Source: Peribacillus sp. FSL E2-0218 | Lineage (GTDB): Bacteria; Bacillota; Bacilli; Bacillales; DSM-1321 | Direction: 5' to 3' | DNA: 64,000 nt | Assembly (NCBI RefSeq): GCF_037992945.1 | Contig: NZ_CP150304.1 | Coordinates: 4,219,501 to 4,283,500 of the forward strand | In this document: one piece after another, positions 51,696-59,657 of the stretch | Layout of the letters: every line of letters starts with the position of its first letter | Numbering within the stretch: position 1 is the first letter of the stretch | Made by a program: the position numbers and the translations under genes | The notes under the pieces: generated by a model | Databases searched by the model: none | Told to the model about the DNA's origin: nothing | Seen by the model: only the letters and a program-made list of their open reading frames with translations

Positions 51696-51953
51696 TTATT
51701 TTTCATAAATAATAGGGACAAGCTCCATCCCCACCTTTTTGGCTGCAATATAGCGTCTGTACCCGTCCCTAAGGATCTTTGTATCCCTATTTATCGTAAT
51801 AGGTTCATCTAAGCAGCCTGTCCGTTTAACATGATTTAAGACTTGTTGTGTTTTTTCAACACTCGGATTAGAATTTAAAAACTCTTCCGTTACAACAATT
51901 TGATTTAGTAAAATAACCTCTTCTGTTTCACCTGGTTTCATTTTTATTTTCAC
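51696..51953 (-). CDS. ParB/sulfiredoxin-fold protein, 85 aa
   Basis: A short protein consisting only of a ParB N-terminal-like domain: VILLNQIVVTEEFL, VLNHVKRTGCLDEPITINRDTKILRDGYRRYIAAKKVGMELVPII, where the last part is the ParB-type G-x-x-R nucleotide-binding motif (RDGYRRYIAA). It lacks the helix-turn-helix and C-terminal part of true ParB, so chromosome partitioning is unlikely. Function unknown. Confidence 0.75.
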   Translation of the reverse strand: MKIKMKPGETEEVILLNQIVVTEEFLNSNPSVEKTQQVLNHVKRTGCLDEPITINRDTKILRDGYRRYIAAKKVGMELVPIIYEK

Positions 51954-52062
51954 CCCTATCTGAAGTCTAATTATATTCTTTATTCACCTTTTATAAGACC
52001 CATTTAATTAACTATTCTCACTTTCTCGTTCTAAGGGTTGACATTTGTCACCTTTCTTATAA

Positions 52063-52115
52063 CGCTAACGCACCCGTTAGTTGATATTGAAGTAAAGCAC
52101 CCGTTAGTTTAACAA
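52063..52115 (+). repeat. two IMR right arms in tandem
   Basis: GCTAACGCACCCGTTAGTTG and GTAAAGCACCCGTTAGTTT side by side. Confidence 0.65.
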
Positions 52116-52153
52116 GAGATATTAGATGAAAATTTGGTCATTTTAATTTTTTG

Positions 52154-52822
52154 TTATCTTTCTCCCAACCCTTTTTCAATCCTTTTTCTATCAATTTCTT
52201 CTACCCAATCATAGCATTTCTCATAAAGAGGACGTATCTGGTCTGCTTCACGGGCTATGACTTCGCACCCTCGATCGTCGTAGACAAAGAAAATAATGTC
52301 TTTTGTAATGTTCACTAAGAAAACATCAGGATAAGCAATGGAGTATCTCCCAAACTTTGGTTTCAATGGAAAATCCTCATTACTCGCTGCCTTAAGTAAA
52401 TCATTTACACGTATGTCTTCTGGTTTACACAACAAGGAAAATTGTTGCATCTCAAATTCTTCTGCTCCGTCCAATTTGAAGGGATAAGGGTATGTTTTCA
52501 CCTGAATTCGATTCAAATTATTTTTACACTTCAGAAAAGGTTGGTATACCTTCAGTTTTCTTGTACGTTTCTCTTTTGTTCTGTGCTTATATACATTCGT
52601 TACAAAGAACAAGTCGTCATTTTGCTCAAACAATTCATTAAATATTGTGGAGGTTTGCTTATATACTAGACGAAATCTTTCAAGATTGAGTTCATCATTT
52701 TCTTTGAATTGATAGATTTCCTCACCAAGTGAAAAGTGGATGCCAATGTCCCATTGATAATAAATGCTTGGGACTAATTCGACTGTTGGAAACCTTCCAT
52801 TGAGATAGTCCGTTATATTCAT
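52154..52822 (-). CDS. DUF3885 domain protein
   Basis: 222 residues with IGIHFSLGEEIYQF near the N-terminus, FVTNVYKHR in the middle and the DUF3885 signature VFLVNITKDIIFFVYDDRGCEVIA near the C-terminus. DUF3885 proteins are soluble and common in Bacillus; their role is not known to me, though they often occur as orphan genes in variable regions. The frame is intact. Confidence 0.82.
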   Translation of the reverse strand: MNITDYLNGRFPTVELVPSIYYQWDIGIHFSLGEEIYQFKENDELNLERFRLVYKQTSTIFNELFEQNDDLFFVTNVYKHRTKEKRTRKLKVYQPFLKCKNNLNRIQVKTYPYPFKLDGAEEFEMQQFSLLCKPEDIRVNDLLKAASNEDFPLKPKFGRYSIAYPDVFLVNITKDIIFFVYDDRGCEVIAREADQIRPLYEKCYDWVEEIDRKRIEKGLGER

Positions 52823-52925
52823 ATTCTCATTCTCGCTTTCGTTTACATCGAGTCAAGATATCCAAAAAAGATTTGGATTTATATACATAAATAGTTGACG
52901 TGATAATCATTATAGCATTTTTTCT

Positions 52926-53011
52926 TAAACTAACCTGCCCCTTTAGTTCCATAGGAAAGAGCTGCCTTAAAGACAGCTCCGATCTAAAGCTAACGCACCC
53001 GTTAGTTTAAG
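52926..53011 (+). repeat. IMR copy, S core
   Basis: Complete, with the TTTAAGTACAATC tail. Confidence 0.9.
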
Positions 53012-53077
53012 TACAATCTTTCACAATCTTAACAATAAATAAAAAAAGCCGCCCTAAAAGACAGCTACTCATATATA

Positions 53078-53359
53078 TTAGTTTGAAATAGTTGGTACAA
53101 GTTTTAAAAATTTACGATAACAGAAAATAGTTAAAGTTAATGGTACTAAACTCCATAGATAAAAATATGTTCCATACTGGTTCCATCTTGCGGTTGTTGT
53201 AATACCGTCAGCGATTTTTATCCCTAAAAAATTCAACTGCATATTCCCGTCTATACTACTAGTAGATAAACCGTAACCTTCCCCTGCCATCATAATAAAT
53301 AATAAGCCTAAACACCCTGCAAGCCCTAAAAACAACCATCCTACTTTGTTTTTGTTCAA
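53078..53359 (-). CDS. small membrane protein, 93 aa
   Basis: TTG at 53357-53359 directly follows GGAGGGGGTAAC, so it is the start. A longer frame from 53449 begins inside an IMR and is rejected. Two hydrophobic segments (GWLFLGLAGCLGLLFIMM near the N-terminus and YLWSLVPLTLTIFCY near the end) flank a polar loop. Not recognised. Confidence 0.65.
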   Translation of the reverse strand: MNKNKVGWLFLGLAGCLGLLFIMMAGEGYGLSTSSIDGNMQLNFLGIKIADGITTTARWNQYGTYFYLWSLVPLTLTIFCYRKFLKLVPTISN

Positions 53360-53421
53360 GTTACCCCCTCCTAAAATTGTTGGTAACAAATAACATTCCA
53401 CAAATATTGGTAAAACCCTTG

Positions 53422-53510
53422 TTGAACTAGCCTGCCCCTTTAGTTCCATAAGAAAAGAGCTGCCTTAAAGACAGCTCGATCTTCAGCTAACGCACCGGTT
53501 AGCTTAAGTA
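53422..53510 (+). repeat. IMR copy, S core
   Basis: Complete; right loop GCACCGGTTAG. Confidence 0.9.
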
Positions 53511-53513
53511 AAT

Positions 53514-53843
53514 TTATTCACAAAATTCTTTCATTTTGATATTTAAATCATCATAATCTTCTTTTTTAAAAGATACAGTTACTCTAGCCAGTCTTTCCGA
53601 ATTTGGATAGAGGTACATTTGTTGATTGAATCTTATCCCTAAAGGTCCAATTATTCGGTAAATCAGATTTAGAATATTAAAACAATCTAAGTCTACTCCA
53701 TCTTTTAAATGGTTCTTTATACTAATAACCATTAAGTTATCGATAACTTCAAATTTAGGTTTCTGGGGGGGAATATTGTTAATTTTACAAATTCTCTTTA
53801 CTACTTGTTTAAAATTATCTGAATTCCCAATATTTTTCGCCAA
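53514..53843 (-). CDS. hypothetical protein, 109 aa
   Basis: Soluble, basic, with FEVIDNLMVISIKNHLKDG and LARVTVSFKKEDYDD. Starts ATG with AAGGGGTG upstream. Not recognised. Confidence 0.55.
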   Translation of the reverse strand: MAKNIGNSDNFKQVVKRICKINNIPPQKPKFEVIDNLMVISIKNHLKDGVDLDCFNILNLIYRIIGPLGIRFNQQMYLYPNSERLARVTVSFKKEDYDDLNIKMKEFCE

Positions 53844-53907
53844 AAAAACACCCCTTATTTTTTAACTTTTTCACTTATATTCTATCTTAATGCAAATATA
53901 ACCTTAT

Positions 53908-53994
53908 GCAATTAACCTGCCCCGATAGTGCCATAAGAAAAAGGCTGCCGCAGCAACCCCTGTTATTGAAGTAAAGCACCCGTTACTTGAAGAA
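53908..53994 (+). repeat. IMR copy, B core
   Basis: GGCTGCCGCAGCAACCCC core followed by GAAGTAAAGCACCCGTTAC. Confidence 0.82.
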
Positions 53995-54177
53995 GATTGA
54001 TACAAAAATAAAGCCAATTATGATTATAAGAATAAGAATTCCTGTACTTTTCCATCCCATACTGCCTACAAAATCTGGAAGGCCTCCACCGTGAAGACTC
54101 CCACCAGGATTCCTTTTTAGTTCTTCTTGTCTTAGTCTTTCTCTTCTTCTTTCAGGTGTTTCTTTATCTTCACTCAT
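53983..54177 (-). CDS. DUF6366 family membrane protein
   Basis: 64 residues: MSEDKETPERRRERLRQEE, then NPGGSLHGGGLPDFVGSMGWKSTG and one C-terminal membrane segment (ILILIIIIGFIFVSIFF). Matches the DUF6366 family of Bacillus as I know it. GGGGGGTTCAA precedes the ATG. The stop codon lies in an IMR right arm. A 5' remnant of a second copy may lie at 9530-9620. Confidence 0.8.
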   Translation of the reverse strand: MSEDKETPERRRERLRQEELKRNPGGSLHGGGLPDFVGSMGWKSTGILILIIIIGFIFVSIFFK

Positions 54178-54245
54178 TTGAACCCCCCCTGTAAATTAAA
54201 CAATCATCTCCTCTGAATTTTACCACAAATAACCATTATCCTTAT

Positions 54246-54332
54246 TGAACTATCCTGCCCCTTTAGTTCCATAAAAAAAGGCTGCCTTAAAGGCAGCTCT
54301 GATCCTAAGCTAAAGCACCCGTTAGTTCTTTA
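54246..54332 (+). repeat. IMR copy, S core
   Basis: Complete; the core stem is perfect (GGCTGCC TTAAA GGCAGCT). Confidence 0.9.
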
Positions 54333-55123
54333 ACGGGAACTTCTTTTTGAAGTTTCCAGTGAATCAGTCACTGCCTTCCATGCCGATGATGACGGATCGA
54401 TAATCATAAAATGTTCCACCTCTGGAAGCACTACCAAACGAACTTTATCGCCTTGTTCAATAGCCCTACGGTGATACTCAACACTCAAATCAACTGGTAC
54501 ATGGCGGTCTAATTTACCATGAATTAAAATTTGCTCGACATTCAAAGGCAACAATTCTATCGGTGAAGCTAACCTATAACGATAGATACTTCATGAGGTG
54601 ATCCACCAATAAAAGAAGCTACGTGACTAACCCCACCTTGTTCTTCATGGATATCCCACATCTTCCTCAGATCCGAAACCCCTGCCAAACTTATCACACT
54701 CTGTATAGGTACAAGCAGAGTACTACCGATCTCGTCCGTTTGAACATTGTTAATTCGGGATGCCAACCAGAGAGCCAAGTGTCCCCCTGCTGAATGCCCA
54801 AGGATAACCACTCGAGAGAGATCGAGTGGAAAGCGTTCCTTAAGCTGGGGCAGGTGATTTACAGCATCTATAACATCAATAAATGTTCCTGTCCAACCTC
54901 CGCCATCTTCTCCGACTCTTCGATACTCAATATTCCAAGTAGCATAACCACGACGAGTCAAATCTTCATCAAGTGGGTCATTTTCTTCAAGTCCATATTT
55001 TGATTGCCAAAAACCACCATGAATCGTAATAACTACTGGACTAAGTCCAGACACCCCTGGCATACGCAATACACCGAATTGGGATGGGTGATCCCCATAT
55101 GGTATATGAAAAACTTCTGTCAT
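54330..55123 (-). pseudogene. alpha/beta hydrolase (esterase type), frameshifted
   Basis: From the ATG at 55121-55123 the frame gives HGGFW (oxyanion hole), VVILGHSAGGHLALWLA (nucleophile) and ends IGGSPHEVSIVIG at a stop near 54569. One base on, the other frame continues RYRLASPIELLPLNVEQ and the catalytic Asp/His (LIHGKLDRHVP, VEHFMIIDP). A one-base deletion near 54600 explains the break. Confidence 0.85.
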
Positions 55124-55255
55124 GTAAAAACCCCATTCACTATTAAGTACCTTTATTTCCCTTCTAAACCATGCCACTCCTTTACTTCAATAAGAATAAC
55201 CACACTTCCTTCTTGAAGTATGGTACTTGTTAGCTTTATAAGTCTTTATATTTTG

Positions 55256-55400
55256 TTCAACTAACCTGCCCCTTTAGTTCATTAAGAAAAGGCTGCCCTA
55301 AAAGACAGCTCAGATCTTCAGCTAAAGCACCCTTTAGTTCCATAAGAAAATAGCTGCCTTAAAGACAGCTCTGATCTTTAGCTAACGCACCCGTAGTTTA
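55256..55400 (+). repeat. tandem IMR, about 1.6 copies, S cores
   Basis: One complete copy whose right arm (GCACCCTTTAGTTCC) doubles as the left part of a second copy with its own core and right arm. Confidence 0.85.
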
Positions 55401-55403
55401 TAC

Positions 55404-55841
55404 TTATTTTAAAGGTGTTTTAAACACATAACTTACTTTGTCATAATTCATTTTATCTTCATAAAAACGGTGTGCATCTGTACGCTGTAACCCTGAAGAT
55501 AGGGCAACACTTTCATACTTATTTTCTTTTGCCCATTCATGAACATATGTTAGTAGCTTTTCACCATATCCTTTTGACCGTATATTAATGTCCGTAACCA
55601 AATCACAAACCCAAACAAATCTTCCATAATACAGTGTTGTCATTGCCTTAAAACCGGTAACCGCCACAATTTTCTCATCATCAAATAAAGCCAACATTTT
55701 ATATCTATCTACTTCTTGTGCTTCCATTACTAATTCAAGATAAGTACCTTCGTCAAGATGAGTTCGTAACTGCTTCATTATCGGAAATGCTTCAATTATC
55801 TCATTACGTAATTTAAGTTCTTTTATTGTTAAAGTATTCAA
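55404..55841 (-). CDS. GNAT family N-acetyltransferase
   Basis: 145 residues: DLVTDINIRSKGYGEKLLTYVHEWAKENKYESVALSSGLQRTDAHRFYEDKMNYDKVSY is typical of GNAT strands 4-7 with the acetyl-CoA loop RSKGYGEKLL. AAAGGAGTTTTAACTTTG precedes the start. Substrate unknown. Confidence 0.87.
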   Translation of the reverse strand: MNTLTIKELKLRNEIIEAFPIMKQLRTHLDEGTYLELVMEAQEVDRYKMLALFDDEKIVAVTGFKAMTTLYYGRFVWVCDLVTDINIRSKGYGEKLLTYVHEWAKENKYESVALSSGLQRTDAHRFYEDKMNYDKVSYVFKTPLK

Positions 55842-55896
55842 AGTTAAAACTCCTTTTTTGAATTTTTTTTAAATTAAGTCTATCATATTTTCTTAT

Positions 55897-55985
55897 TCAA
55901 CTAAACTGCCCCTTTAGTTCCATAAGAAAAGAGCTGCCTTAATGACAGCTCCGATCTTCAGCTAATGCACCCGTTTGTTTAAGTG
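55897..55985 (+). repeat. IMR copy, S core
   Basis: Complete, with the TTTAAGTGTATTTAGTCAC tail. Confidence 0.88.
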
Positions 55986-56039
55986 TATTTAGTCACAATG
56001 AGAAAGTTGGTAAAACAAGAAACGAAGTTCTTAATATTA

Positions 56040-56279
56040 TTAAAAACTCCGTCTACTATGTGAAAATTTATTTGATTCTTTAGTATCTATTTTAAATTTC
56101 CTATATTCCCAAAAGAACCTTATTAAATAAGCGATTATTACACCAACAGGACCTCCCCAGGATGCTGGTCCTTTAATAAGTATATAACTTGAAATCCATC
56201 CTAAAATCATAGCGAATGCAAAAATAATTAAATCTATTTTTTTCTTTTTAAAAAATGCCTTAAAATACACTGTTTTCAC
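56040..56279 (-). CDS. small membrane protein, 79 aa
   Basis: Two hydrophobic segments (IDLIIFAFAMILGWISSYIL and WGGPVGVIIAYLIRFFW) in a basic protein. GGTGAAAACAGT precedes the ATG. Not recognised. Confidence 0.55.
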   Translation of the reverse strand: MKTVYFKAFFKKKKIDLIIFAFAMILGWISSYILIKGPASWGGPVGVIIAYLIRFFWEYRKFKIDTKESNKFSHSRRSF

Positions 56280-56325
56280 CTACCAATAAGTATTGATTCT
56301 ATATTATTGTTTTAATATTTTTATC

Positions 56326-56409
56326 TTACTATCCTGCCCCCAATCGTTCCATAAGAAAGAGCTGCCTTTAAGACAGCTCTTTTCTCCAGCTATCGCACCT
56401 GTTAGTTAT
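56326..56409 (+). repeat. IMR copy, S core
   Basis: Left arm is weak (TTACTATCCTGCCCCCAATCG); core and right arm are clear. Confidence 0.85.
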
Positions 56410-56414
56410 TTCAC

Positions 56415-56867
56415 TTAACATTCATCGGGCTTTTCATCAAGTACCCAAGAGATATCAGCCCCAAATTCCAACTGCACGACAGGATTCGGGAAGCATTCTG
56501 GTACAAACTCTAGGTCGTAAGAAAAACCTATTGTAAAGTTCTTTATACGAACTGTATTAGTATCATTCCAAGTAGACGTTGTACACAATTCTCCTTCCAA
56601 CACTCTACCAACTAAATGATAAATACCTATGTATGCACGTATTCCGCATTCATTTGTAGGATAATCAGAGAGGTGTCCTGGTTTAGTAGGATCAATGCCT
56701 AGTCTACTGAATATATTTGCTACGGAAGTATCTATATACTTACAAGCAGCCACAAAATTGTTGCAGTATAGACAACTACATACCTCTATACCTTTTTTAT
56801 AAAATTCTCGGGTCTTATCAATATCAACTTCTAATAACCAATTCTGTATTTTAATCTGTTGCAGCAT
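56415..56867 (-). CDS. hypothetical protein, 150 aa, cysteine-rich
   Basis: Start taken as the ATG at 56865-56867 behind GGGTGTCGAA. Three cysteines in ICSCLYCNNF near residue 30 suggest metal binding. The rest (NIFSRLGIDPTKPGHLSDY, FTIGFSYDLEFVPECFPNPVVQLEFGADISWVLDE) recalls small orphan proteins found near polymorphic toxins. Family not assigned. Confidence 0.6.
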   Translation of the reverse strand: MLQQIKIQNWLLEVDIDKTREFYKKGIEVCSCLYCNNFVAACKYIDTSVANIFSRLGIDPTKPGHLSDYPTNECGIRAYIGIYHLVGRVLEGELCTTSTWNDTNTVRIKNFTIGFSYDLEFVPECFPNPVVQLEFGADISWVLDEKPDEC

Positions 56868-56935
56868 TTCGACACCCACTTCTTCAAAATCTCCTGATAC
56901 CCCTTTATTCGGTTATCAACTTAAAATTTCTTATA

Positions 56936-57025
56936 GAACTAACCTGCCCCGTTAGTTGCATAACGAAAAAGCTGCCATAATGACAACTTTGATCTTCAGC
57001 AAACGCACCCGTTAGTTCATTAAGA
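56936..57025 (+). repeat. IMR copy, S core
   Basis: Core mismatched (GCTGCCATAATGACAAC); followed by the GTTGACACAAACT module. Confidence 0.82.
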
Positions 57026-57056
57026 CTTATCGCAGAGTTGACACAAACTACGACAT
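57026..57056 (+). repeat. GACTTATCGCAGAGTTGACAC module
   Basis: Same module as at 48790 and 50585. Confidence 0.6.
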
Positions 57057-57082
57057 AAAAAAAGACGGATTTACCGTCTAAA
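57057..57082 (-). terminator. terminator overlapping the YesK-like stop codon
   Basis: TAGACGGTAAATCCGTCTTTTTTT on the minus strand; the TAG stop is the first base triplet of the stem. Confidence 0.75.
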
Positions 57083-57365
57083 ATTTATGAGTATCTTTTG
57101 TCCTATAAAAAATAAATAGACTGTTTATAAGTTGTGTAATTGCTCCCAGTCCCAAATAAACAAAACCAGAAATCGAAACAGCCATTCCTTCAAAACCTCC
57201 TACAATTAAAAGGCCAGATACGAGATTAATAATACCTAAAAGTATGAAAATAAGTGGACAAGCAATGGCTAATCTTTTTTTGTTCTTTGTAAGGGCTATT
57301 ACAAAAGTAACTAGAAGAATAAAGGTAATAACGTAACTTGAATAAGAAGAGAATAAAAAATCCAT
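57078..57365 (-). CDS. YesK-like membrane protein
   Basis: 95 residues with three to four membrane segments and the VGGFEGMAVSISGFVYLGLG motif of YesK-like proteins. AAAGAGGTGATTTA precedes the ATG. Function unknown. A longer YesK-like protein is at 30383. Confidence 0.75.
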   Translation of the reverse strand: MDFLFSSYSSYVITFILLVTFVIALTKNKKRLAIACPLIFILLGIINLVSGLLIVGGFEGMAVSISGFVYLGLGAITQLINSLFIFYRTKDTHKF

Positions 57366-57465
57366 TAAATCACCTCTTTGGTAATTAGGTTAATAACTAA
57401 TTTTACCATAAAAATACAATTGGTTATACCAATAACAATTATTCTATTCTCATTATTTTGTATTG

Positions 57466-57489
57466 TCACAGTACGAGTACACTATGCTT
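57466..57489 (+). repeat. CACAGTACGAGTACACTATGC module
   Basis: Precedes an IMR, as a similar string does at 49270 and 50905. Confidence 0.55.
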
Positions 57490-57562
57490 GTTGAACTATC
57501 CTGCCCCTTTAGTTCCATTAGAAAAGGTTACCGCAGCAACCGCACTCGGTAGTTCAACAAGA
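57490..57562 (+). repeat. IMR copy, B core
   Basis: GGTTACCGCAGCAACC core and right arm GCACTCGGTAGTTC. Confidence 0.8.
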
Positions 57563-57642
57563 AAAGGATTCAAATAAATCAGTTTATCCTGATACCACGG
57601 TTATTTTTGGTTCTTCACAAGAAATGACATCAATCGTGTGAT

Positions 57643-57987
57643 TTAAGCAGGAAAACTGATAATGAACGTATTTTCAGAAGGACATATATCTTCTCGTTCA
57701 TTCGTGGCTAATTTTGTTAAATCCAAGTACCTTGACTTGGTATATATCCTAAATAGCTCTCCCTTTGATATTTCAGAATTATCTATAGAATATGAAAAAC
57801 ATTCATCAATAACAGAATATGAAATATAGGATTCAAATTCTAATTGCACCATAGGTAAATCGTTGTTGAGCCTGCTTCTATTAATAAGCAATCGTAATGA
57901 ATTTTCTTTGGGTTCAAATATTTCTTCCAAATAAATAAATCCTTTCCCTTGCATCAATTCATTATAATCCACTTCATCATCACTCAT
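57643..57987 (-). CDS. hypothetical protein, possibly immunity-like
   Basis: 114 residues, acidic. The C-terminal GELFRIYTKSRYLDLTKLATNEREDI segment resembles a motif I associate with small orphan proteins in Firmicutes that occur near polymorphic toxin loci, but no toxin is nearby. The ribosome binding site is weak (AAAAAGTGAAATTAAGA). Function unknown. Confidence 0.55.
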   Translation of the reverse strand: MSDDEVDYNELMQGKGFIYLEEIFEPKENSLRLLINRSRLNNDLPMVQLEFESYISYSVIDECFSYSIDNSEISKGELFRIYTKSRYLDLTKLATNEREDICPSENTFIISFPA

Positions 57988-58034
57988 TTCTTAATTTCAC
58001 TTTTTAAATTATACTTCATTTTCCAATCGTCTTA

Positions 58035-58114
58035 ATGAACTATCCTGCCCCGATAGTTCCATAACAAAAAGAGCTGCCTCAGCAACCTATCTATTGAAGT
58101 AAAGCACCCGTTAG
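58035..58114 (+). repeat. IMR copy, B core, joined to LR copy C
   Basis: Left arm with matched stem (AACTATC/GATAGTT), core GAGCTGCCTCAGCAACC, then AAAGCACCCGTTAG running into LR. Confidence 0.85.
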
Positions 58115-58500
58115 CAAAAATCAGCGCTTCACCACAGAGAATGAAAATTGGTCTCTATGTCGATAATGTTTTAATGGCTGGCGAAGAAGGTCGTTGAACT
58201 ATGGTGCCTTTGAGCCCATCCGTTAGTCTGACTCCGACGACCACGGTGTACCACCGACTGTCGCGCCCTTTATGGGTAGCACTCATGGGAGATTAATCCT
58301 TTTTTGGTCGTCGCGCTAGCCTCTACTTATTTTTCTATATTTGGAGGTTTTTTGTTTAACGATTTACCAAACCAATCAGATCACTCATAAGGCTCAGCCT
58401 TTTTTTTAAAAGCGTTTTTACTGGGTCTATTTTGTTGTGTTTTTTTCTAGGTTTTGAGGTTTTTTAATTTTCATGGGAGTTTAAGTGCATTTTTTCACAA
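58115..58500 (+). repeat. long repeat LR, copy C
   Basis: Lacks the first 14 bases of copies A and B and is otherwise collinear with them, including the GC-rich hairpin region and the AAGGCTCAGCC terminator-like stem (about 58390-58408). It ends in the TTTAAGTGCA...TTCACAA tail. Confidence 0.8.
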
Positions 58501-58512
58501 TCGTTGGCTTTT

Positions 58513-58836
58513 TTAAAACAAAAACCTAAGAGTAGCCATACACACTATGCCCACTAAAACTGTAACGGACAAACTCTTCGTCCATATGGCTACAATAAGA
58601 GTAGGTATTATACCAGCAAGAACGCTCCAATCAACCGATAGTAATGATTCATCTTCAATGATGAAGCTATCAACGATTAGTGCAGCAAAAATACAAATAG
58701 GGATAAATGAAAGCCATTTGACCACAATTTTCGGGAGCTCAATATTTCTTATAACTATAAATGGAATAATTCTCGGAATAAAGGTTACAATAGCACACCC
58801 TAAAATGACTAATAAAACGGATAAATTAATACTCAT
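58513..58836 (-). CDS. azlD: branched-chain amino acid exporter subunit AzlD
   Basis: 107 residues from the ATG at 58834-58836, which overlaps the AzlC stop (ATGA). Four hydrophobic segments; VILGCAIVTFIPRIIPFIV and PKIVVKWLSFIPICIFAALIV match AzlD. It forms the small partner of AzlC in branched-chain amino acid (and 4-azaleucine) export. A longer frame to 58914 overlaps AzlC too far and has no site. Confidence 0.88.
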   Translation of the reverse strand: MSINLSVLLVILGCAIVTFIPRIIPFIVIRNIELPKIVVKWLSFIPICIFAALIVDSFIIEDESLLSVDWSVLAGIIPTLIVAIWTKSLSVTVLVGIVCMATLRFLF

Positions 58837-59558
58837 TTGTCTTTTACCACTCCAATCGTTGCAACGATTATTGTCGATAAGATAATTGCAATATAAGATG
58901 GAACAAGCATACATAGTACCAGCATCAATAAAACTACATAAACAATTAATGATAGATAAAACTTCAATCTACCTTGATCAATATTTTGTAATTGCAAAAC
59001 AAGTAATGCCAAAAACATAGCTGTTAAAGAGAAATCTAATCCAAATGCTTCTGGATTTGAAATCCATTTACCAAAGATAGCGCCCAACATACAAGATAAA
59101 ATCCAGAATATATAAGCCGTTACATTCAGTCCATTCATCCATTGAGCACTCATAATTTCTTTTTTAGCAATTTTATTAACGGCTACACCAAATGACTCAT
59201 CTGTTACAAGAGCTCCAATACCGATATTTTTCATTAAAGAATATTTTGTAAAGTGGGGAGCCAATGTCATACTTAATAAAAAATTCCGCAAATTCACTAT
59301 GAAAGTTGTAAATAAAATGACTGAAATAGGACTTCCTGATACTAACAGTGCACAAATAATAAATTGAGATGCACCAGCATAAACTAATGCCGATAAAAGA
59401 GTTACTTCGAAAAGACTTAGATTTGATGAAGCTCCAACAATCCCCGCAGCAATTCCAATGCTGATATAACCAATTAAAGTAGGAATACAATCTTTTACTC
59501 CTTGAGAAAATGTAGGGAGAGTTTCTTCGCTATTTATTTCGTTTGCTAATTCATTCAT
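58833..59558 (-). CDS. azlC: branched-chain amino acid exporter subunit AzlC
   Basis: 241 residues with the AzlC pattern: GVKDCIPTLIGYISIGIAAGIVGASSNLSLFEVTLLSALVYAGASQFI, NLRNFLLSMTLAPHF, VTDESFGVA, about six to eight membrane segments. With AzlD it exports branched-chain amino acids. GGTGGTGCAACT precedes the ATG. Transcribed divergently from an XRE-cupin regulator. Confidence 0.92.
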   Translation of the reverse strand: MNELANEINSEETLPTFSQGVKDCIPTLIGYISIGIAAGIVGASSNLSLFEVTLLSALVYAGASQFIICALLVSGSPISVILFTTFIVNLRNFLLSMTLAPHFTKYSLMKNIGIGALVTDESFGVAVNKIAKKEIMSAQWMNGLNVTAYIFWILSCMLGAIFGKWISNPEAFGLDFSLTAMFLALLVLQLQNIDQGRLKFYLSLIVYVVLLMLVLCMLVPSYIAIILSTIIVATIGVVKDK

Positions 59559-59575
59559 AGTTGCACCACCTTTTA

Positions 59576-59635
59576 GTCTGTTATGTTAAATGTATGTCTG
59601 TTATGTTATATGTTTGTATGTTATAATAAACATAA
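59576..59635 (+). promoter_or_regulatory. three 20-bp direct repeats (candidate operator)
   Basis: GTCTGTTATGTTAAATGTAT, GTCTGTTATGTTATATGTTT and GTATGTTATAATAAACATAA follow each other with exactly 20-base period in the gap between azlC and the XRE-cupin gene. The spacing places the sites on one DNA face, as expected for cooperative repressor binding. Confidence 0.65.
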
Positions 59636-59657
59636 AAAAGAGTCAAGGAGATTTTTT

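Noticed and set aside
53360..53449. N-terminal extension of the membrane protein at 53078
   Set aside because: Begins inside an IMR left arm; GGAGGGGG directly before the TTG at 53359 sets the start.
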